From positions 1 through 35,094 of the forward strand of contig NZ_JACSPP010000040.1 of NCBI RefSeq assembly GCF_014837065.1: a DNA stretch of 35,094 nt, read 5' to 3'. The position numbers were made by a program, and so were the translations under genes. This DNA comes from Phocaeicola intestinalis. GTDB lineage: Bacteria; Bacteroidota; Bacteroidia; Bacteroidales; Bacteroidaceae. Positions 7,996 through 15,645 of this stretch are shown in pieces (position 1 is the first letter of the stretch; each line of letters starts with the position of its first letter). Under the pieces are notes generated by a model that was not told the origin of the DNA, did no database searches, and was given only the letters and a program-made list of their open reading frames with translations.

Positions 7996-8763
7996 ATGGG
8001 AAAAGAAGAAAAACTGATACATACCATCAACCGGAGGTTTAATAAAGGAGTAGTGGAATATGGGTTGATAGATGAAGGCGATAAGATACTGGTGGGACTT
8101 TCGGGTGGAAAAGATTCGCTTGCTCTGCTGGAATTGCTAGCCAAGCGGTCTCGCATCTATAAACCTCGCTTTTCAGTAATCGCGGCGCATGTAGTGATGT
8201 CTAATATTGCCTATGAGTCGGATACGGACTACCTCCGTACATTCTCCGAAGGATTGGGTGTGCCTTTCGTGAGCTATGAAACTTCGTTCGACCCCTCGAC
8301 TGATACTCGCAAGTCACCTTGTTTCCTTTGTTCGTGGAACAGGCGGAAAGCTTTGTTTACAATAGCAAAAGAACAGGGGTGTAATAAAATTGCCCTAGGA
8401 CATCATCAGGACGATATTCTGGAAACTCTTTTAATGAATATGACATTTCAGGGAGCTTTCAGTACAATGCCTCCGCGGCTGGTGATGCGCAAGTTTAACA
8501 TGACGATTATTCGTCCGTTATGTCTGGTACACGAAGCAGAGTTGTCGGAGTTGGCACGCATCCGTGAATATCATAAGCAGTTGAAGAATTGTCCTTATGA
8601 GAAAGATTCACACCGTACCAATATGAAGGAAGTGTTGCGTACACTGGAGCGTATGAACCCCGAAGCCCGTTATAGTCTTTGGAACAGCATGACGAATGTT
8701 CAAGCGGATTTGCTTCCGGTTTATGCCGAACGCAGAGGCGCAAAGACGCGGAGTAATAATTGA
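7996..8763 (+). CDS. ttcA: tRNA 2-thiocytidine biosynthesis protein TtcA
   Basis: 255 aa from ATG 7996; the longer frame starts at a GTG inside the palindrome and is rejected. TtcA thiolates C32 of some tRNAs using ATP and an iron-sulfur cluster. The PP-loop SGGKDS is at 36-41 and the CxxC pair is C109/C112 (SPCFLCSWNRR). GHHQDDILETLLMN follows, and NCPYEKDSHR contains the third conserved cysteine. The last residues (RRGAKTRSNN) are encoded by a copy of the CGCAGAGGCGCAAAGACGCG repeat that runs over the stop codon, so the natural C-terminus has been replaced or extended by repeat DNA. Confidence 0.94.
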   Translation: MGKEEKLIHTINRRFNKGVVEYGLIDEGDKILVGLSGGKDSLALLELLAKRSRIYKPRFSVIAAHVVMSNIAYESDTDYLRTFSEGLGVPFVSYETSFDPSTDTRKSPCFLCSWNRRKALFTIAKEQGCNKIALGHHQDDILETLLMNMTFQGAFSTMPPRLVMRKFNMTIIRPLCLVHEAELSELARIREYHKQLKNCPYEKDSHRTNMKEVLRTLERMNPEARYSLWNSMTNVQADLLPVYAERRGAKTRSNN

Positions 8764-8768
8764 AATCT

Positions 8769-8930
8769 GAACACAGAGGCACGGAGACACAGAGATATTT
8801 TTATTGAATCCGCAAACAGCCACTGTAGGGGCGTATCGCATACGCCCGAAAGCGTTCACGTGGATAAGTTGATGCATCCGGGCGTATGCAATACGCCCCT
8901 ACGGCAATCAGGCAAATGCGGATATTAATT
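8769..8930. repeat. second copy of the GGGCGTATCGCATACGCCC palindrome, downstream of ttcA
   Basis: The left outer arm (AACACAGAGGCACGGAGACA), the CCGCAAACAGCC segment, and the inner arms around 8826-8846 and 8879-8901 match the element at 7751-7977. The right outer arm is missing and is replaced by AT-rich ATTAATTATTAATTGTT repeats (8926-8955). With the first copy it brackets ttcA. Confidence 0.8.
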
Positions 8931-8958
8931 ATTAATTGTTAATTATTAATTGTTCAAA

Positions 8959-9333
8959 ATGTTTACACAAGGAATTTATTCGATTGTATTGTTGGTTTTT
9001 TCGAACATCTTCATGACATTTGCCTGGTATGGGCATCTGAAGATGCGCGAAGAGTTCAGTTGGTTTGCTTCTTTACCGCTGATAGGCGTCATAGCTTTTA
9101 GTTGGGCAATCGCTTTTTTCGAATACTGCCTGCAGGTACCTGCCAATCGCTTAGGATTTCGCGATAGTGGCGGGCCGTTCGACATTATGCAGCTTAAAGT
9201 GATACAGGAAGTAATAACGCTTTCCGTATTCACCGTGTTTTCGATGATAGCTTTTAAGATGGAGTTGAAATGGAACCATTTTGCTGCTTTTGTCTGTCTG
9301 ATCCTTGCAGTATACTTTGTGTTCAAGAAGTAG
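8959..9333 (+). CDS. DMT-superfamily membrane protein of the DUF486 family
   Basis: 124 aa from ATG 8959; an upstream in-frame TTG is less likely. Four hydrophobic segments are visible: residues about 4-24, 36-57 (SLPLIGVIAFSWAIAFFEYC), 85-103 and 108-122. The central VPANRLGF...GPFDIMQLKVIQE pattern is the DUF486 signature. It is a small inner-membrane protein of unknown substrate, distantly related to drug/metabolite transporters. It stands alone between the palindrome and a convergent acyl-CoA synthetase gene. Confidence 0.88.
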   Translation: MFTQGIYSIVLLVFSNIFMTFAWYGHLKMREEFSWFASLPLIGVIAFSWAIAFFEYCLQVPANRLGFRDSGGPFDIMQLKVIQEVITLSVFTVFSMIAFKMELKWNHFAAFVCLILAVYFVFKK

Positions 9334-9346
9334 AGTTTGTATCTAT

Positions 9347-9392
9347 CCGGCGCCATCTGTCTATGCATTCTGAGGCACACAGATGGCGTCGG
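9347..9392. terminator. hairpin between convergent genes
   Basis: CCGGCGCCATCTGT and ACAGATGGCGTCGG form a 14-bp stem with one G-T pair and an 18-nt loop. It lies between the converging DUF486 and acyl-CoA synthetase genes. There is no strong T tract, so terminator function is plausible rather than certain. Confidence 0.5.
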
Positions 9393-9434
9393 GAATATGT
9401 GTAAGGTCCTTCCAGACAAAAAAGCAATTATTTA

Positions 9435-11099
9435 TTAGTTTTCGATGTTTTGGTAAAGGAATCGCTTGATACTCTTTTTTGCCGTTTTCTCGAACTCTTC
9501 GGGATAGAGGCGGATGCGGGTTATCTGGCAATAGGCGGGGAGTTGCTTGTTCAGTTCGCTGCGGTTCACTTCCATCAGCTGTTCCAGTTGGATGGCACTT
9601 AGCCCATGTGCGAAAGTATCTTCGTGGTCGGGATAGACCAGCGCAATAAGCTTATCGCCCGAGAGAAGCACCAGCGATTCACCCACATAAGGCATGTTGT
9701 TGAGTCGTGCTTCGATTTCTTCAGGGTAGATGTTTTGTCCTGAAGCGGTAAGCAGCATGTTTTTACATCTTCCTTTGATAAAGATATTTCCTTCGGCATC
9801 CTTTATTGCCATGTCACCTGTGTGCAACCAGCCTTCGGCATCGATGGTTTGTGCGGTGGCTTCAGGATTTTTGAAATACCCGGACATCACATTGCGTCCC
9901 CGACATACCAGTTCTCCGGGAATGTGTCCGGGGTCGGGTGAGAGCACTTTCGTTTCCATATTGCTGACAGTCCTGCCACACGAAGTGTATTCGATTTCGT
10001 CCCACCGGCTATGACAGATAAGCGGTGCCGCTTCGGTCATACCATAGGCGATGGTATAGGGGAAGTTTATTTTGCGCAGGAAAGCTTCTACTTCGGCATT
10101 GAAAGGAGCTCCTCCTACAACGATTTCGATGAAGTTGTTGCCAAATACCTCCATTGCCTGATTGCGTATCTGTTCTTTTATCTTGTCACTGATGATGGGA
10201 AGTTTCAAAAGCAACTTGCCCAGTTTGTTGTCTACTTTGGGCAGGATGTTCTTTTTAAATATTTTCTCTACGATAAGGGGTACACAGGCGATGACACGTG
10301 GACGTATTTCTGCAAACGACTCGGCTATGATTTTAGGTGAGGGCATACGGGTAAGAAACCACAGGTGCACACCGACAGTTACTCCATACAAGAAATCGAA
10401 GGTAAGTCCGAAGATGTGTCCTAAAGGGAGCATGGATACAACGTTGTCACCGGCTTGCAGCCCCACTTTGCGATGGATGTGCTGAATATTCGACAAAAAA
10501 CACCGGTATGGAAGCATCACACCTTTCGAGTATCCGGTAGTACCCGAAGTATAGTTGATGACAGCCAGTTCTTCCGGATCTTCACGCCGGTAAGACACGT
10601 GCTCGGCACGGAATCGGCATGGATAGCGCTTGCCGAACTCTTCGTTCAGATGCTCGCGTGCGTAGGTCAATTGTTTTGAGCGCGATACCACCAGGTCAAA
10701 GTTCTTCAATTCGATGATGCCTTCCAGCCTGGGCATAGCAGCCTCATTGAAATTTTCCCACACCTGGTCGCCTACGAACATCATCCGGGCATCGGAATGG
10801 TTGACAATATTGTGTACGTTGTCTGCCTTGAATTCGTGTAGGATAGGTACTGCCACAGCACCGTAAGTAATGATACTCAGGAATACAGCAGTCCAATTGG
10901 CACTGTTTCGTCCACATAGGGCTATCTTGTCGCAGGGTTTAATGCCGGCAAACTCGAAAAGGATGTGCATCTTTTCTATTTTCCGTGCCACGTCCCGGTA
11001 TTGCAAGGTAGCACCTTTGTAGTCGGTCATTGCATCGCGGTCCCAGTTCCGGCGGATGCTTTCTTCTATTAATTGTATCAAGCTTTCTTTGTTCTCCAT
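9435..11099 (-). CDS. AMP-forming long-chain acyl-CoA synthetase (fatty acid-CoA ligase)
   Basis: 554 aa from ATG 11097-11099, chosen because the -7 box at 11139-11146 lies inside the longer frame. ANL-superfamily adenylating enzyme: YTSGTTGYSKG at 183-193 (ATP-binding P-loop), then AYGMTEAAPLIC (A5), GWLHTGDMA (A7 with conserved Asp) and KGRCKNMLLTASGQNIYPEE (A8), ending with a KTAKKSIKRF lysine region (A10). The family activates fatty acids with ATP and CoA. The chain-length preference cannot be read from the sequence. Monocistronic by appearance. Confidence 0.93.
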   Translation of the reverse strand: MENKESLIQLIEESIRRNWDRDAMTDYKGATLQYRDVARKIEKMHILFEFAGIKPCDKIALCGRNSANWTAVFLSIITYGAVAVPILHEFKADNVHNIVNHSDARMMFVGDQVWENFNEAAMPRLEGIIELKNFDLVVSRSKQLTYAREHLNEEFGKRYPCRFRAEHVSYRREDPEELAVINYTSGTTGYSKGVMLPYRCFLSNIQHIHRKVGLQAGDNVVSMLPLGHIFGLTFDFLYGVTVGVHLWFLTRMPSPKIIAESFAEIRPRVIACVPLIVEKIFKKNILPKVDNKLGKLLLKLPIISDKIKEQIRNQAMEVFGNNFIEIVVGGAPFNAEVEAFLRKINFPYTIAYGMTEAAPLICHSRWDEIEYTSCGRTVSNMETKVLSPDPGHIPGELVCRGRNVMSGYFKNPEATAQTIDAEGWLHTGDMAIKDAEGNIFIKGRCKNMLLTASGQNIYPEEIEARLNNMPYVGESLVLLSGDKLIALVYPDHEDTFAHGLSAIQLEQLMEVNRSELNKQLPAYCQITRIRLYPEEFEKTAKKSIKRFLYQNIEN

Positions 11100-11138
11100 T
11101 TTTCTTAAAAAATTGCACAGAAGTTGGTGAATTGTGCG

Positions 11139-11146
11139 CAAAAGTA
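11139..11146 (-). promoter_or_regulatory. -7 box for the acyl-CoA synthetase gene
   Basis: TACTTTTG on the minus strand lies 40 bp upstream of the ATG and matches TAnnTTTG. No convincing -33 TTTG is seen. Confidence 0.45.
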
Positions 11147-11251
11147 ATAAAAAATTAGGCTTATAAGTGTATGTGTTGCGAACTTTTTCCAAATAAATGC
11201 CTCATTCCACATTGTTTTGGTTTATATTTGGATGTCAAGCATGCCTTTTGA

Positions 11252-11331
11252 TGAACATAAGTGAGTGCCCCGTTTCACATAAGTAACTCGGGCGTTTCAC
11301 ATAAGTGAGTCAGTCGTATCACTTATGTTCG
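11252..11331. repeat. 22-bp tandem repeat upstream of the phosphohexomutase gene
   Basis: Units containing CACATAAGTGAGTCAGTCG or close variants follow each other with a period of about 22 bp (copies near 11252, 11274, 11296), ending in an inverted copy TCACTTATGTTCG at 11319-11331. The first and last copies form an inverted pair. The segment sits in the 407-bp divergent gap between the acyl-CoA synthetase and phosphohexomutase genes; the rest of the gap holds only the two promoters and a short TCCTAA-AA-TTAGGA palindrome at 11415-11428. Confidence 0.65.
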
Positions 11332-11446
11332 TTTGAGGAGGATTTTTGGTCAATTGGGGATTGGTTATTTTTCAACAGTCTATTGATTGCTTAAAAATGG
11401 CTTTAAAAAAAATGTCCTAAAATTAGGATATGTAGAATGAATCTTT

Positions 11447-11454
11447 TATTTTTG
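11447..11454 (+). promoter_or_regulatory. -7 box for the phosphohexomutase gene
   Basis: TATTTTTG matches TAnnTTTG and lies about 52 bp upstream of the ATG at 11507. A perfect 14-bp palindrome at 11415-11428 lies where the -33 region would be and could be a repressor site. Confidence 0.4.
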
Positions 11455-11506
11455 GGGTACAAAATGTATTATGCATATTACTAACTTTAATAATATTTAT
11501 AACATC

Positions 11507-13249
11507 ATGGAAAACGAAGCATTAATCAAACTTTGTACAGAAAAGGCTCAGAGCTGGTTGACTCCTGCTTATGATGCAGAAACACAGGCCGAAGTAAAAC
11601 GGATTCTTGAAGACACAGACAAAACCGGACTTATCGATGCGTTCTATAAAGATTTAGAATTCGGTACGGGTGGTCTGCGCGGCATCATGGGTGCGGGTTC
11701 AAATCGTATGAACATCTATACAGTAGGTGCTGCTACACAAGGTATGGCCAATTACCTGAACAAATGCTTTGCCGGGAAAAAAGACATTGCAGTAGTAGTG
11801 GGGCACGATTGCCGCAACAATAGCCGTAAGTTTGCCGAAATTTCAGCTGATATCTTCTCGGCAAACGGCATCAAGGTATATCTTTTTGATGATATGCGTC
11901 CTACGCCGGAAGTATCGTTTGCTATCCGTCATTTGGGTTGTCAGAGCGGTATCAATATTACGGCTTCGCACAATCCGAAAGAATATAATGGCTACAAGGC
12001 ATATTGGGAAGACGGTGCACAAGTGCTTGCTCCACACGATACAGGCATTATCGATGAAGTAAACAAGGTAAAGGTAACCGATATCAAGTTCCAGGGCAAC
12101 AAAGAACTGATTCAAATTATTGGCAAAGATATCGATGATATTTATTTGGAAAAGGTGCATGGCATATCTATCGATCCTGAAGTAATCAAGCGTCAGAAAG
12201 ACCTGAAGATTGTTTATACGCCGCTGCACGGAACCGGTATGATGCTGATTCCACAATCATTAAAGCTGTGGGGCTTCGAAAACGTGCATTGTGTTCCTGA
12301 ACAGATGGTGAAGAGCGGCGATTTCCCGACAGTCGTATCTCCGAATCCGGAAAATGCAGAAGCTTTGACTATGGCCATTAACCTTGCCAAGAGCATTGAT
12401 GCCGATATCGTAATGGCTTCCGATCCGGACGCAGACCGTGTAGGCATGGCTTGCAAGGACGATAAAGGTGAATGGGTATTGATTAACGGTAACCAGACCT
12501 GCCTGATATTCTTGTATTACATCATCAAGAACCGTATCGCAATGGGCAAAATGAAAGGCAACGAGTTTATCGTGAAGACCATTGTGACTACCGAAGTTAT
12601 CCGTAAAGTGGCAGAAAAGAATAACATCAAGATGATAGATTGCTATACCGGTTTCAAATGGATTGCCCGTGAAATTCGTTTGCGTGAAGGCAAAGAGCAA
12701 TACATCGGTGGCGGTGAAGAAAGTTACGGTTTCCTTGCTGAAGATTTCGTACGCGATAAAGACGCGGTATCTGCCTGCTCGTTACTGGCTGAAATCTGTG
12801 CTTGGGCAAAAGACCAGGGAAAGACTTTGTACGACATCCTGATGGAAGTTTATCTGGAATATGGATTCTCGAAAGAAGTAACCGTAAATGTAGTGAAACC
12901 GGGTAAGAGCGGTGCCGATGAAATCAAGGCGATGATGGACAACTTCCGTGCTTGTCCGCCGAAAGAATTGGGTGGATCAGAAGTGACCTTGACTAAAGAC
13001 TACAAGACGCTGAAGGCTACCGATAACAAGGGCAATGTGACCGATATTGAAATGCCTGAGACCTCAAATGTGCTTCAGTTCTTCACGGCAGATGGTACGA
13101 AGGTATCTGTTCGTCCGTCGGGCACTGAACCGAAAATTAAGTTCTACGTGGAGGTGAAGGGCGAAATGGGCTGTCCGAAGTGTTATGCCCGCGAAACAGC
13201 CGCTGCTCTTGAAAAAGTAGAAGCTGTGAAGAAATCGTTGAATATCTGA
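11507..13249 (+). CDS. phospho-sugar mutase (phosphoglucomutase/phosphomannomutase, alpha-D-phosphohexomutase family)
   Basis: 580 aa from ATG 11507; an in-frame ATG at 11471 would add 12 residues but lies next to the predicted transcription start. It interconverts hexose 1- and 6-phosphates. Signatures: GTGGLRG (53-59), the catalytic TASHNP with phospho-Ser154 (152-157), the metal loop DPDADRVG, the sugar-binding GGEESYGF, and the phosphate-binding RPSGTEPKIKFY near the C-terminus. Length and motifs fit the long PgcA/PGM2-like branch. It is followed by a strong terminator. Confidence 0.95.
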   Translation: MENEALIKLCTEKAQSWLTPAYDAETQAEVKRILEDTDKTGLIDAFYKDLEFGTGGLRGIMGAGSNRMNIYTVGAATQGMANYLNKCFAGKKDIAVVVGHDCRNNSRKFAEISADIFSANGIKVYLFDDMRPTPEVSFAIRHLGCQSGINITASHNPKEYNGYKAYWEDGAQVLAPHDTGIIDEVNKVKVTDIKFQGNKELIQIIGKDIDDIYLEKVHGISIDPEVIKRQKDLKIVYTPLHGTGMMLIPQSLKLWGFENVHCVPEQMVKSGDFPTVVSPNPENAEALTMAINLAKSIDADIVMASDPDADRVGMACKDDKGEWVLINGNQTCLIFLYYIIKNRIAMGKMKGNEFIVKTIVTTEVIRKVAEKNNIKMIDCYTGFKWIAREIRLREGKEQYIGGGEESYGFLAEDFVRDKDAVSACSLLAEICAWAKDQGKTLYDILMEVYLEYGFSKEVTVNVVKPGKSGADEIKAMMDNFRACPPKELGGSEVTLTKDYKTLKATDNKGNVTDIEMPETSNVLQFFTADGTKVSVRPSGTEPKIKFYVEVKGEMGCPKCYARETAAALEKVEAVKKSLNI

Positions 13250-13270
13250 TCAGTAGCTTAGATTCTTACC

Positions 13271-13311
13271 AACTAATTCACATTTAAAGTGTGAATTAGT
13301 TGTTTTTTTTT
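13271..13311 (+). terminator. intrinsic terminator after the phosphohexomutase gene
   Basis: A perfect 12-bp stem AACTAATTCACA / TGTGAATTAGTT with a 7-nt loop is followed by G and nine T. It lies 22 bp after the stop codon, before the convergent ogt. Confidence 0.92.
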
Positions 13312-13358
13312 GTCTTCAGATATTTACTTGAAAATTCAAAACACTTTCTGAAACAGGC

Positions 13359-13874
13359 TCAGGCATTGCGGGAAAGGAAATGTTCCCTTTCCAATTCCAG
13401 TAATTTTTCTTTTCGCCAAAGTCCGCCTGCGTAACCAGTCAAATTTCCGTTGCTTCCTATAACCCGATGGCAGGGAATAAGAATGCTGATGGGATTATGT
13501 CCGATAGCTCCACCTACAGCTTGTGCCGAAAAATGCTCGACACCTTTTTGGCGGGCGAGTTTTTGTGCGATGTCTTTGTAAGTGACGGTTTGTCCGTAAG
13601 GAATTTCTTTTAGTATATTCCACACTGCTTGCCGGAAAGGGGAACCTTGCGGTTGAAGGGCAGGCGGTACACCCGGAAGTTCTCTGTTGAAATATCGTTC
13701 CAGCCATTCAAGAGTCTCAACAAACACAGGAAGCTCCTTTTCAACGTAGGTAGCTGTCAGTGCAGGGTCAAAATATTTTTGTCCGTCGAACCATAATCCG
13801 GTCAGCGCTTCACCGTTGCTGGCAAGGGTTATGTCACCCAGTGGAGACAGGTATTTATATAGATATCCATTCAT
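13359..13874 (-). CDS. ogt: methylated-DNA--protein-cysteine methyltransferase (Ogt/MGMT)
   Basis: 171 aa from ATG 13872-13874. The longer frame is excluded because a TATCTTTG promoter box sits inside it. The suicide repair enzyme transfers O6-alkyl groups from guanine to its own cysteine: IPCHRVIG at 133-140 with Cys135. An upstream RQAVWNILKEIPYGQTVTY helix and the downstream GYAGGLWRKEKLLELE are typical of the family. No Ada N-terminal domain is present. Monocistronic, convergent with the phosphohexomutase gene. Confidence 0.95.
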   Translation of the reverse strand: MNGYLYKYLSPLGDITLASNGEALTGLWFDGQKYFDPALTATYVEKELPVFVETLEWLERYFNRELPGVPPALQPQGSPFRQAVWNILKEIPYGQTVTYKDIAQKLARQKGVEHFSAQAVGGAIGHNPISILIPCHRVIGSNGNLTGYAGGLWRKEKLLELEREHFLSRNA

Positions 13875-13897
13875 GCGAAATCGTTTTTTTATTGTAA

Positions 13898-13905
13898 CAA
13901 AGATA
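13898..13905 (-). promoter_or_regulatory. -7 box of ogt
   Basis: TATCTTTG on the minus strand lies 24 bp upstream of the ogt ATG, an exact TAnnTTTG match. It decides the ogt start codon. Confidence 0.55.
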
Positions 13906-13951
13906 CGTTTTTCTTCCCAACCATCCAATGAAAGCTATGACTGTTTTTTTA

Positions 13952-14143
13952 GAAGCTGTTTTGAATTTATCGTGCGATGATTTGGGATGAGTTTTTGAGG
14001 CATTTTCGCTTCTGTGATGAGGAAGATAGCGGGCTATCTGACGAAGAACAGGAGCGAAAAAGACCAAAAAATCGCCCAAAGCACACACGAAAACGGATAC
14101 ATCAAGCCAAGAAAAACTTTTTGGAGAAATTCAAAACAGCTTC
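13952..14143 (+). mobile_element. MITE-like 192-bp element, copy A
   Basis: Terminal inverted repeats GAAGCTGTTTTGAATTT bound 192 bp. The flanks carry a 3-bp direct duplication TTA (13949-13951 and 14144-14146). The inside is nearly identical to copies B and C. No transposase is encoded. The 3-bp TNA duplication resembles that left by some IS5-family transposases, so a trans-mobilised non-autonomous element is inferred. It lies between ogt and the LytTR gene; its right end is 8 bp from the LytTR stop codon. Confidence 0.85.
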
Positions 14144-14151
14144 TTAGTGAA

Positions 14152-14589
14152 TCATAAGATGCCATGCTTGCGGATGTACTCCATAAATTTTTCTTTGTAA
14201 TTCTCGCCTACGGGAATCAGTGCTTTGGGTGAAAAGCAGATTCGGAATCTGGAAATTTCTTTGATTTTCTGCATATTGACGATATATGAGCGATGTACTC
14301 GCATGAAATGAGCGGGTAAACGAGCCTCCAGCCGTTGCAGGCTATAGAGGGTAGTAACGGGCTTCTCGCGTTCATCGGTATAGATTCGAATGTATTCGCT
14401 CATGCTTTCAATGTAGTTGATGCTGTCTATGTTGATGCGTACAACCTTGTAATCGCTCTTTACAAAAAGAGTTTCGGGGTTCTCTGTTTCTGCAGTTGCA
14501 GGAATGGTTTGTGAAAGGCTTTGCATCTCCGGAATCAGTACATAGTTATTTATTAAGAAGAGGAAAAAAAGGGACTGGTAATAATCCAC
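14152..14589 (-). CDS. LytTR DNA-binding regulator, 3' part of a frame-split gene
   Basis: 145 aa if translated from ATG 14587-14589. Residues about 1-20 are a hydrophobic segment (SLFFLFLINNYVLIP), then a linker and a LytTR domain: VKSDYKVVRINIDSINYIES, RIYTDEREKPVTTLYSLQRL, FMRVHRSYIVNMQKIKEI. LytTR domains bind paired direct repeats. The gene appears to be the distal part of a longer membrane-LytTR protein, the proximal part being the overlapping frame at 14553-14738; the two join at a run of seven T (14564-14570). It may be a disrupted gene, a sequencing error or slippage-controlled. Confidence 0.8.
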   Translation of the reverse strand: MDYYQSLFFLFLINNYVLIPEMQSLSQTIPATAETENPETLFVKSDYKVVRINIDSINYIESMSEYIRIYTDEREKPVTTLYSLQRLEARLPAHFMRVHRSYIVNMQKIKEISRFRICFSPKALIPVGENYKEKFMEYIRKHGIL

Positions 14590-14738
14590 ATATCAATGGC
14601 AGGACGGGTAATCTCGGTTTTTCCATTAGTCTGATATGCCATCAACAAGGCATTGATGATAGGAGTAGCAAAAATCAGTATGGCAATTGTTGCGTAAATT
14701 GTATGCTCGAAAAATTGTTGTTTTTGTAAAGTAGTCAT
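14553..14738 (-). CDS. N-terminal membrane part of the frame-split LytTR regulator
   Basis: 61 aa, MTTLQKQQFF..., with one clear transmembrane segment (residues about 12-34, IYATIAILIFATPIINALLM) and a second hydrophobic start (MWIITSPFF) that is cut by a stop after SSS. Shifting by one base at the T7 tract continues it as SPFFFLFLINNYVLIP into the LytTR frame, giving a two-TM plus LytTR protein of about 195 aa, a common Bacteroidota layout. A good promoter lies upstream at 14770-14801, so this is the real 5' end of the gene. Confidence 0.72.
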   Translation of the reverse strand: MTTLQKQQFFEHTIYATIAILIFATPIINALLMAYQTNGKTEITRPAIDMWIITSPFFSSS

Positions 14739-14769
14739 AGTCTTGTCGTCTTTTTAATATTGCATGAAA

Positions 14770-14801
14770 CAAAGATAAAAGAAAAGATATGTTGCAGCAA
14801 A
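14770..14801 (-). promoter_or_regulatory. promoter of the LytTR gene
   Basis: TTTG (14798-14801), a 20-bp spacer and TATCTTTG (14770-14777) on the minus strand match the Bacteroidota consensus exactly, 31 bp upstream of the ATG at 14738. Confidence 0.7.
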
Positions 14802-14883
14802 AATAATCGGCGAATTGGACGATTTCACAGACTGTTCAGCCAATTTTGCAAGCTATTGGGATTATAGACATTTTAGCGTATAG

Positions 14884-14958
14884 AACGATGTTTTTATTGA
14901 GAGAATCCTTTGGTTAGCTGATAGTTTTTTGCCGAGTGTTTGCAGTAATCTAATTTCG
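14884..14958 (+). promoter_or_regulatory. decayed duplicate of the promoter region of the Spy-like operon
   Basis: About 50 bp here (containing GGTTAGCTGATAGTTTTTTG) aligns with the region just upstream of the Spy-like gene (GGTTGGTTGATAGTTTTTGG). A TTTG (14928-14931), 19-bp spacer and TAATTTCG (14951-14958, one mismatch) keep the promoter form. No open frame of note follows before MITE copy B. The 963-bp gap 14739-15701 therefore holds a promoter, this relic, a MITE, a hairpin, a repeat array and another promoter, but no convincing gene. Confidence 0.45.
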
Positions 14959-15063
14959 TAGTGGTGAGCCGACAGATGATGTGAACAATAATCCTAATCT
15001 GGAGCAGTTGCCAGGCTGGTAACAGACATTAAAAAGATTCCAAAACATGAATGTGCAAAGTAA

Positions 15064-15255
15064 GAAGCTGTTTTGAATTTCTCCAAAAAGTTTTTCTTGG
15101 CTTGATGTATCCGTTTTCGTGTGTGCTTTGGGCGATTTTTTGGTCCTTTTCGCTCCTGTTCTTCGTCAGATAGCCCGCTATCTTCCTCATCACAGAAGCG
15201 AAAATGCCTCAAAAACTCATCCCAAATCATCACACGATAAATTCAAAACAGCTTC
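15064..15255 (-). mobile_element. MITE-like 192-bp element, copy B
   Basis: Same length and terminal repeats as copy A, in opposite orientation, differing from it by very few bases. Flanked by the 3-bp duplication TAA (15061-15063 and 15256-15258). The near identity indicates recent movement or gene conversion. Confidence 0.85.
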
Positions 15256-15281
15256 TAAAAAATCAATTTTTTTCTCACAAT

Positions 15282-15309
15282 AGCCGCTGCCTTGTGAAAG
15301 GTGGCGGCT
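15282..15309 (+). terminator. GNRA-capped hairpin, possible terminator relic
   Basis: AGCCGCTGCCTT and AAGGTGGCGGCT pair over 12 bp (two G-U pairs on the plus-strand RNA) around a GTGA tetraloop. The G-U pairs would be A-C mismatches on the other strand, so a plus-strand RNA structure is favoured. No strong U tract follows. Confidence 0.4.
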
Positions 15310-15326
15310 GTTATACTTAATGAATT

Positions 15327-15500
15327 CCTGCAAACAGTCATACCCTTGAAAAATGAATATATACTGCATCAACGGTTGAATATATACTGCATTCGCGGTT
15401 GAATATATACTGCATTCGCTTACGGATATATACTTCATCGGCAGATGCAGTACTACTGCGTTTTCAACTCGGCCGGATTGGCTGATGACGGAATTCATAT
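15327..15500. repeat. ATATACTGCATC/ATATACTTCATC tandem repeat array, copy 1
   Basis: Three units containing TGAATATATACTGCAT follow with a period of about 23 bp, then CGGATATATACTTCATCGGC and a distal conserved part (GATGCAGTACTACTGCG, TTTTCAACTCGGCCGGATTG). The whole stretch is repeated with fewer central units at 34684-34839. There are no unique spacers and no nearby cas genes. Confidence 0.75.
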
Positions 15501-15645
15501 CATACTTTATACAAACGTTTTTCGGTTTAAATATCATATTGTTGACAAGTGATTAGGCCTTTCCTTGTATGTATGTGCCGAAATGACAGATTCATTATGA
15601 AAATAGAGCGATTTACTGATAAGATAATCTGGTTGGTTGATAGTT

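Noticed and set aside
13952..14143. Small basic protein encoded by the 192-bp element (IWDEFLRHF... frame)
   Set aside because: The frame runs into the terminal repeats, lacks its own ATG in copy D, and differences between copies are mostly non-silent; no promoter or ribosome site is seen.
14564..14570. Programmed -1 ribosomal frameshift in the LytTR gene
   Set aside because: The zero-frame codons are CCC TTT TTT TCC, giving a C-TTT-TTT heptamer with poor P-site re-pairing, and no clear downstream stimulatory structure is seen; length variation or transcriptional slippage is likelier.
15327..15500. CRISPR-like array
   Set aside because: Units of 22-23 bp follow each other directly with no unique spacers of regular length, and no cas gene is present.
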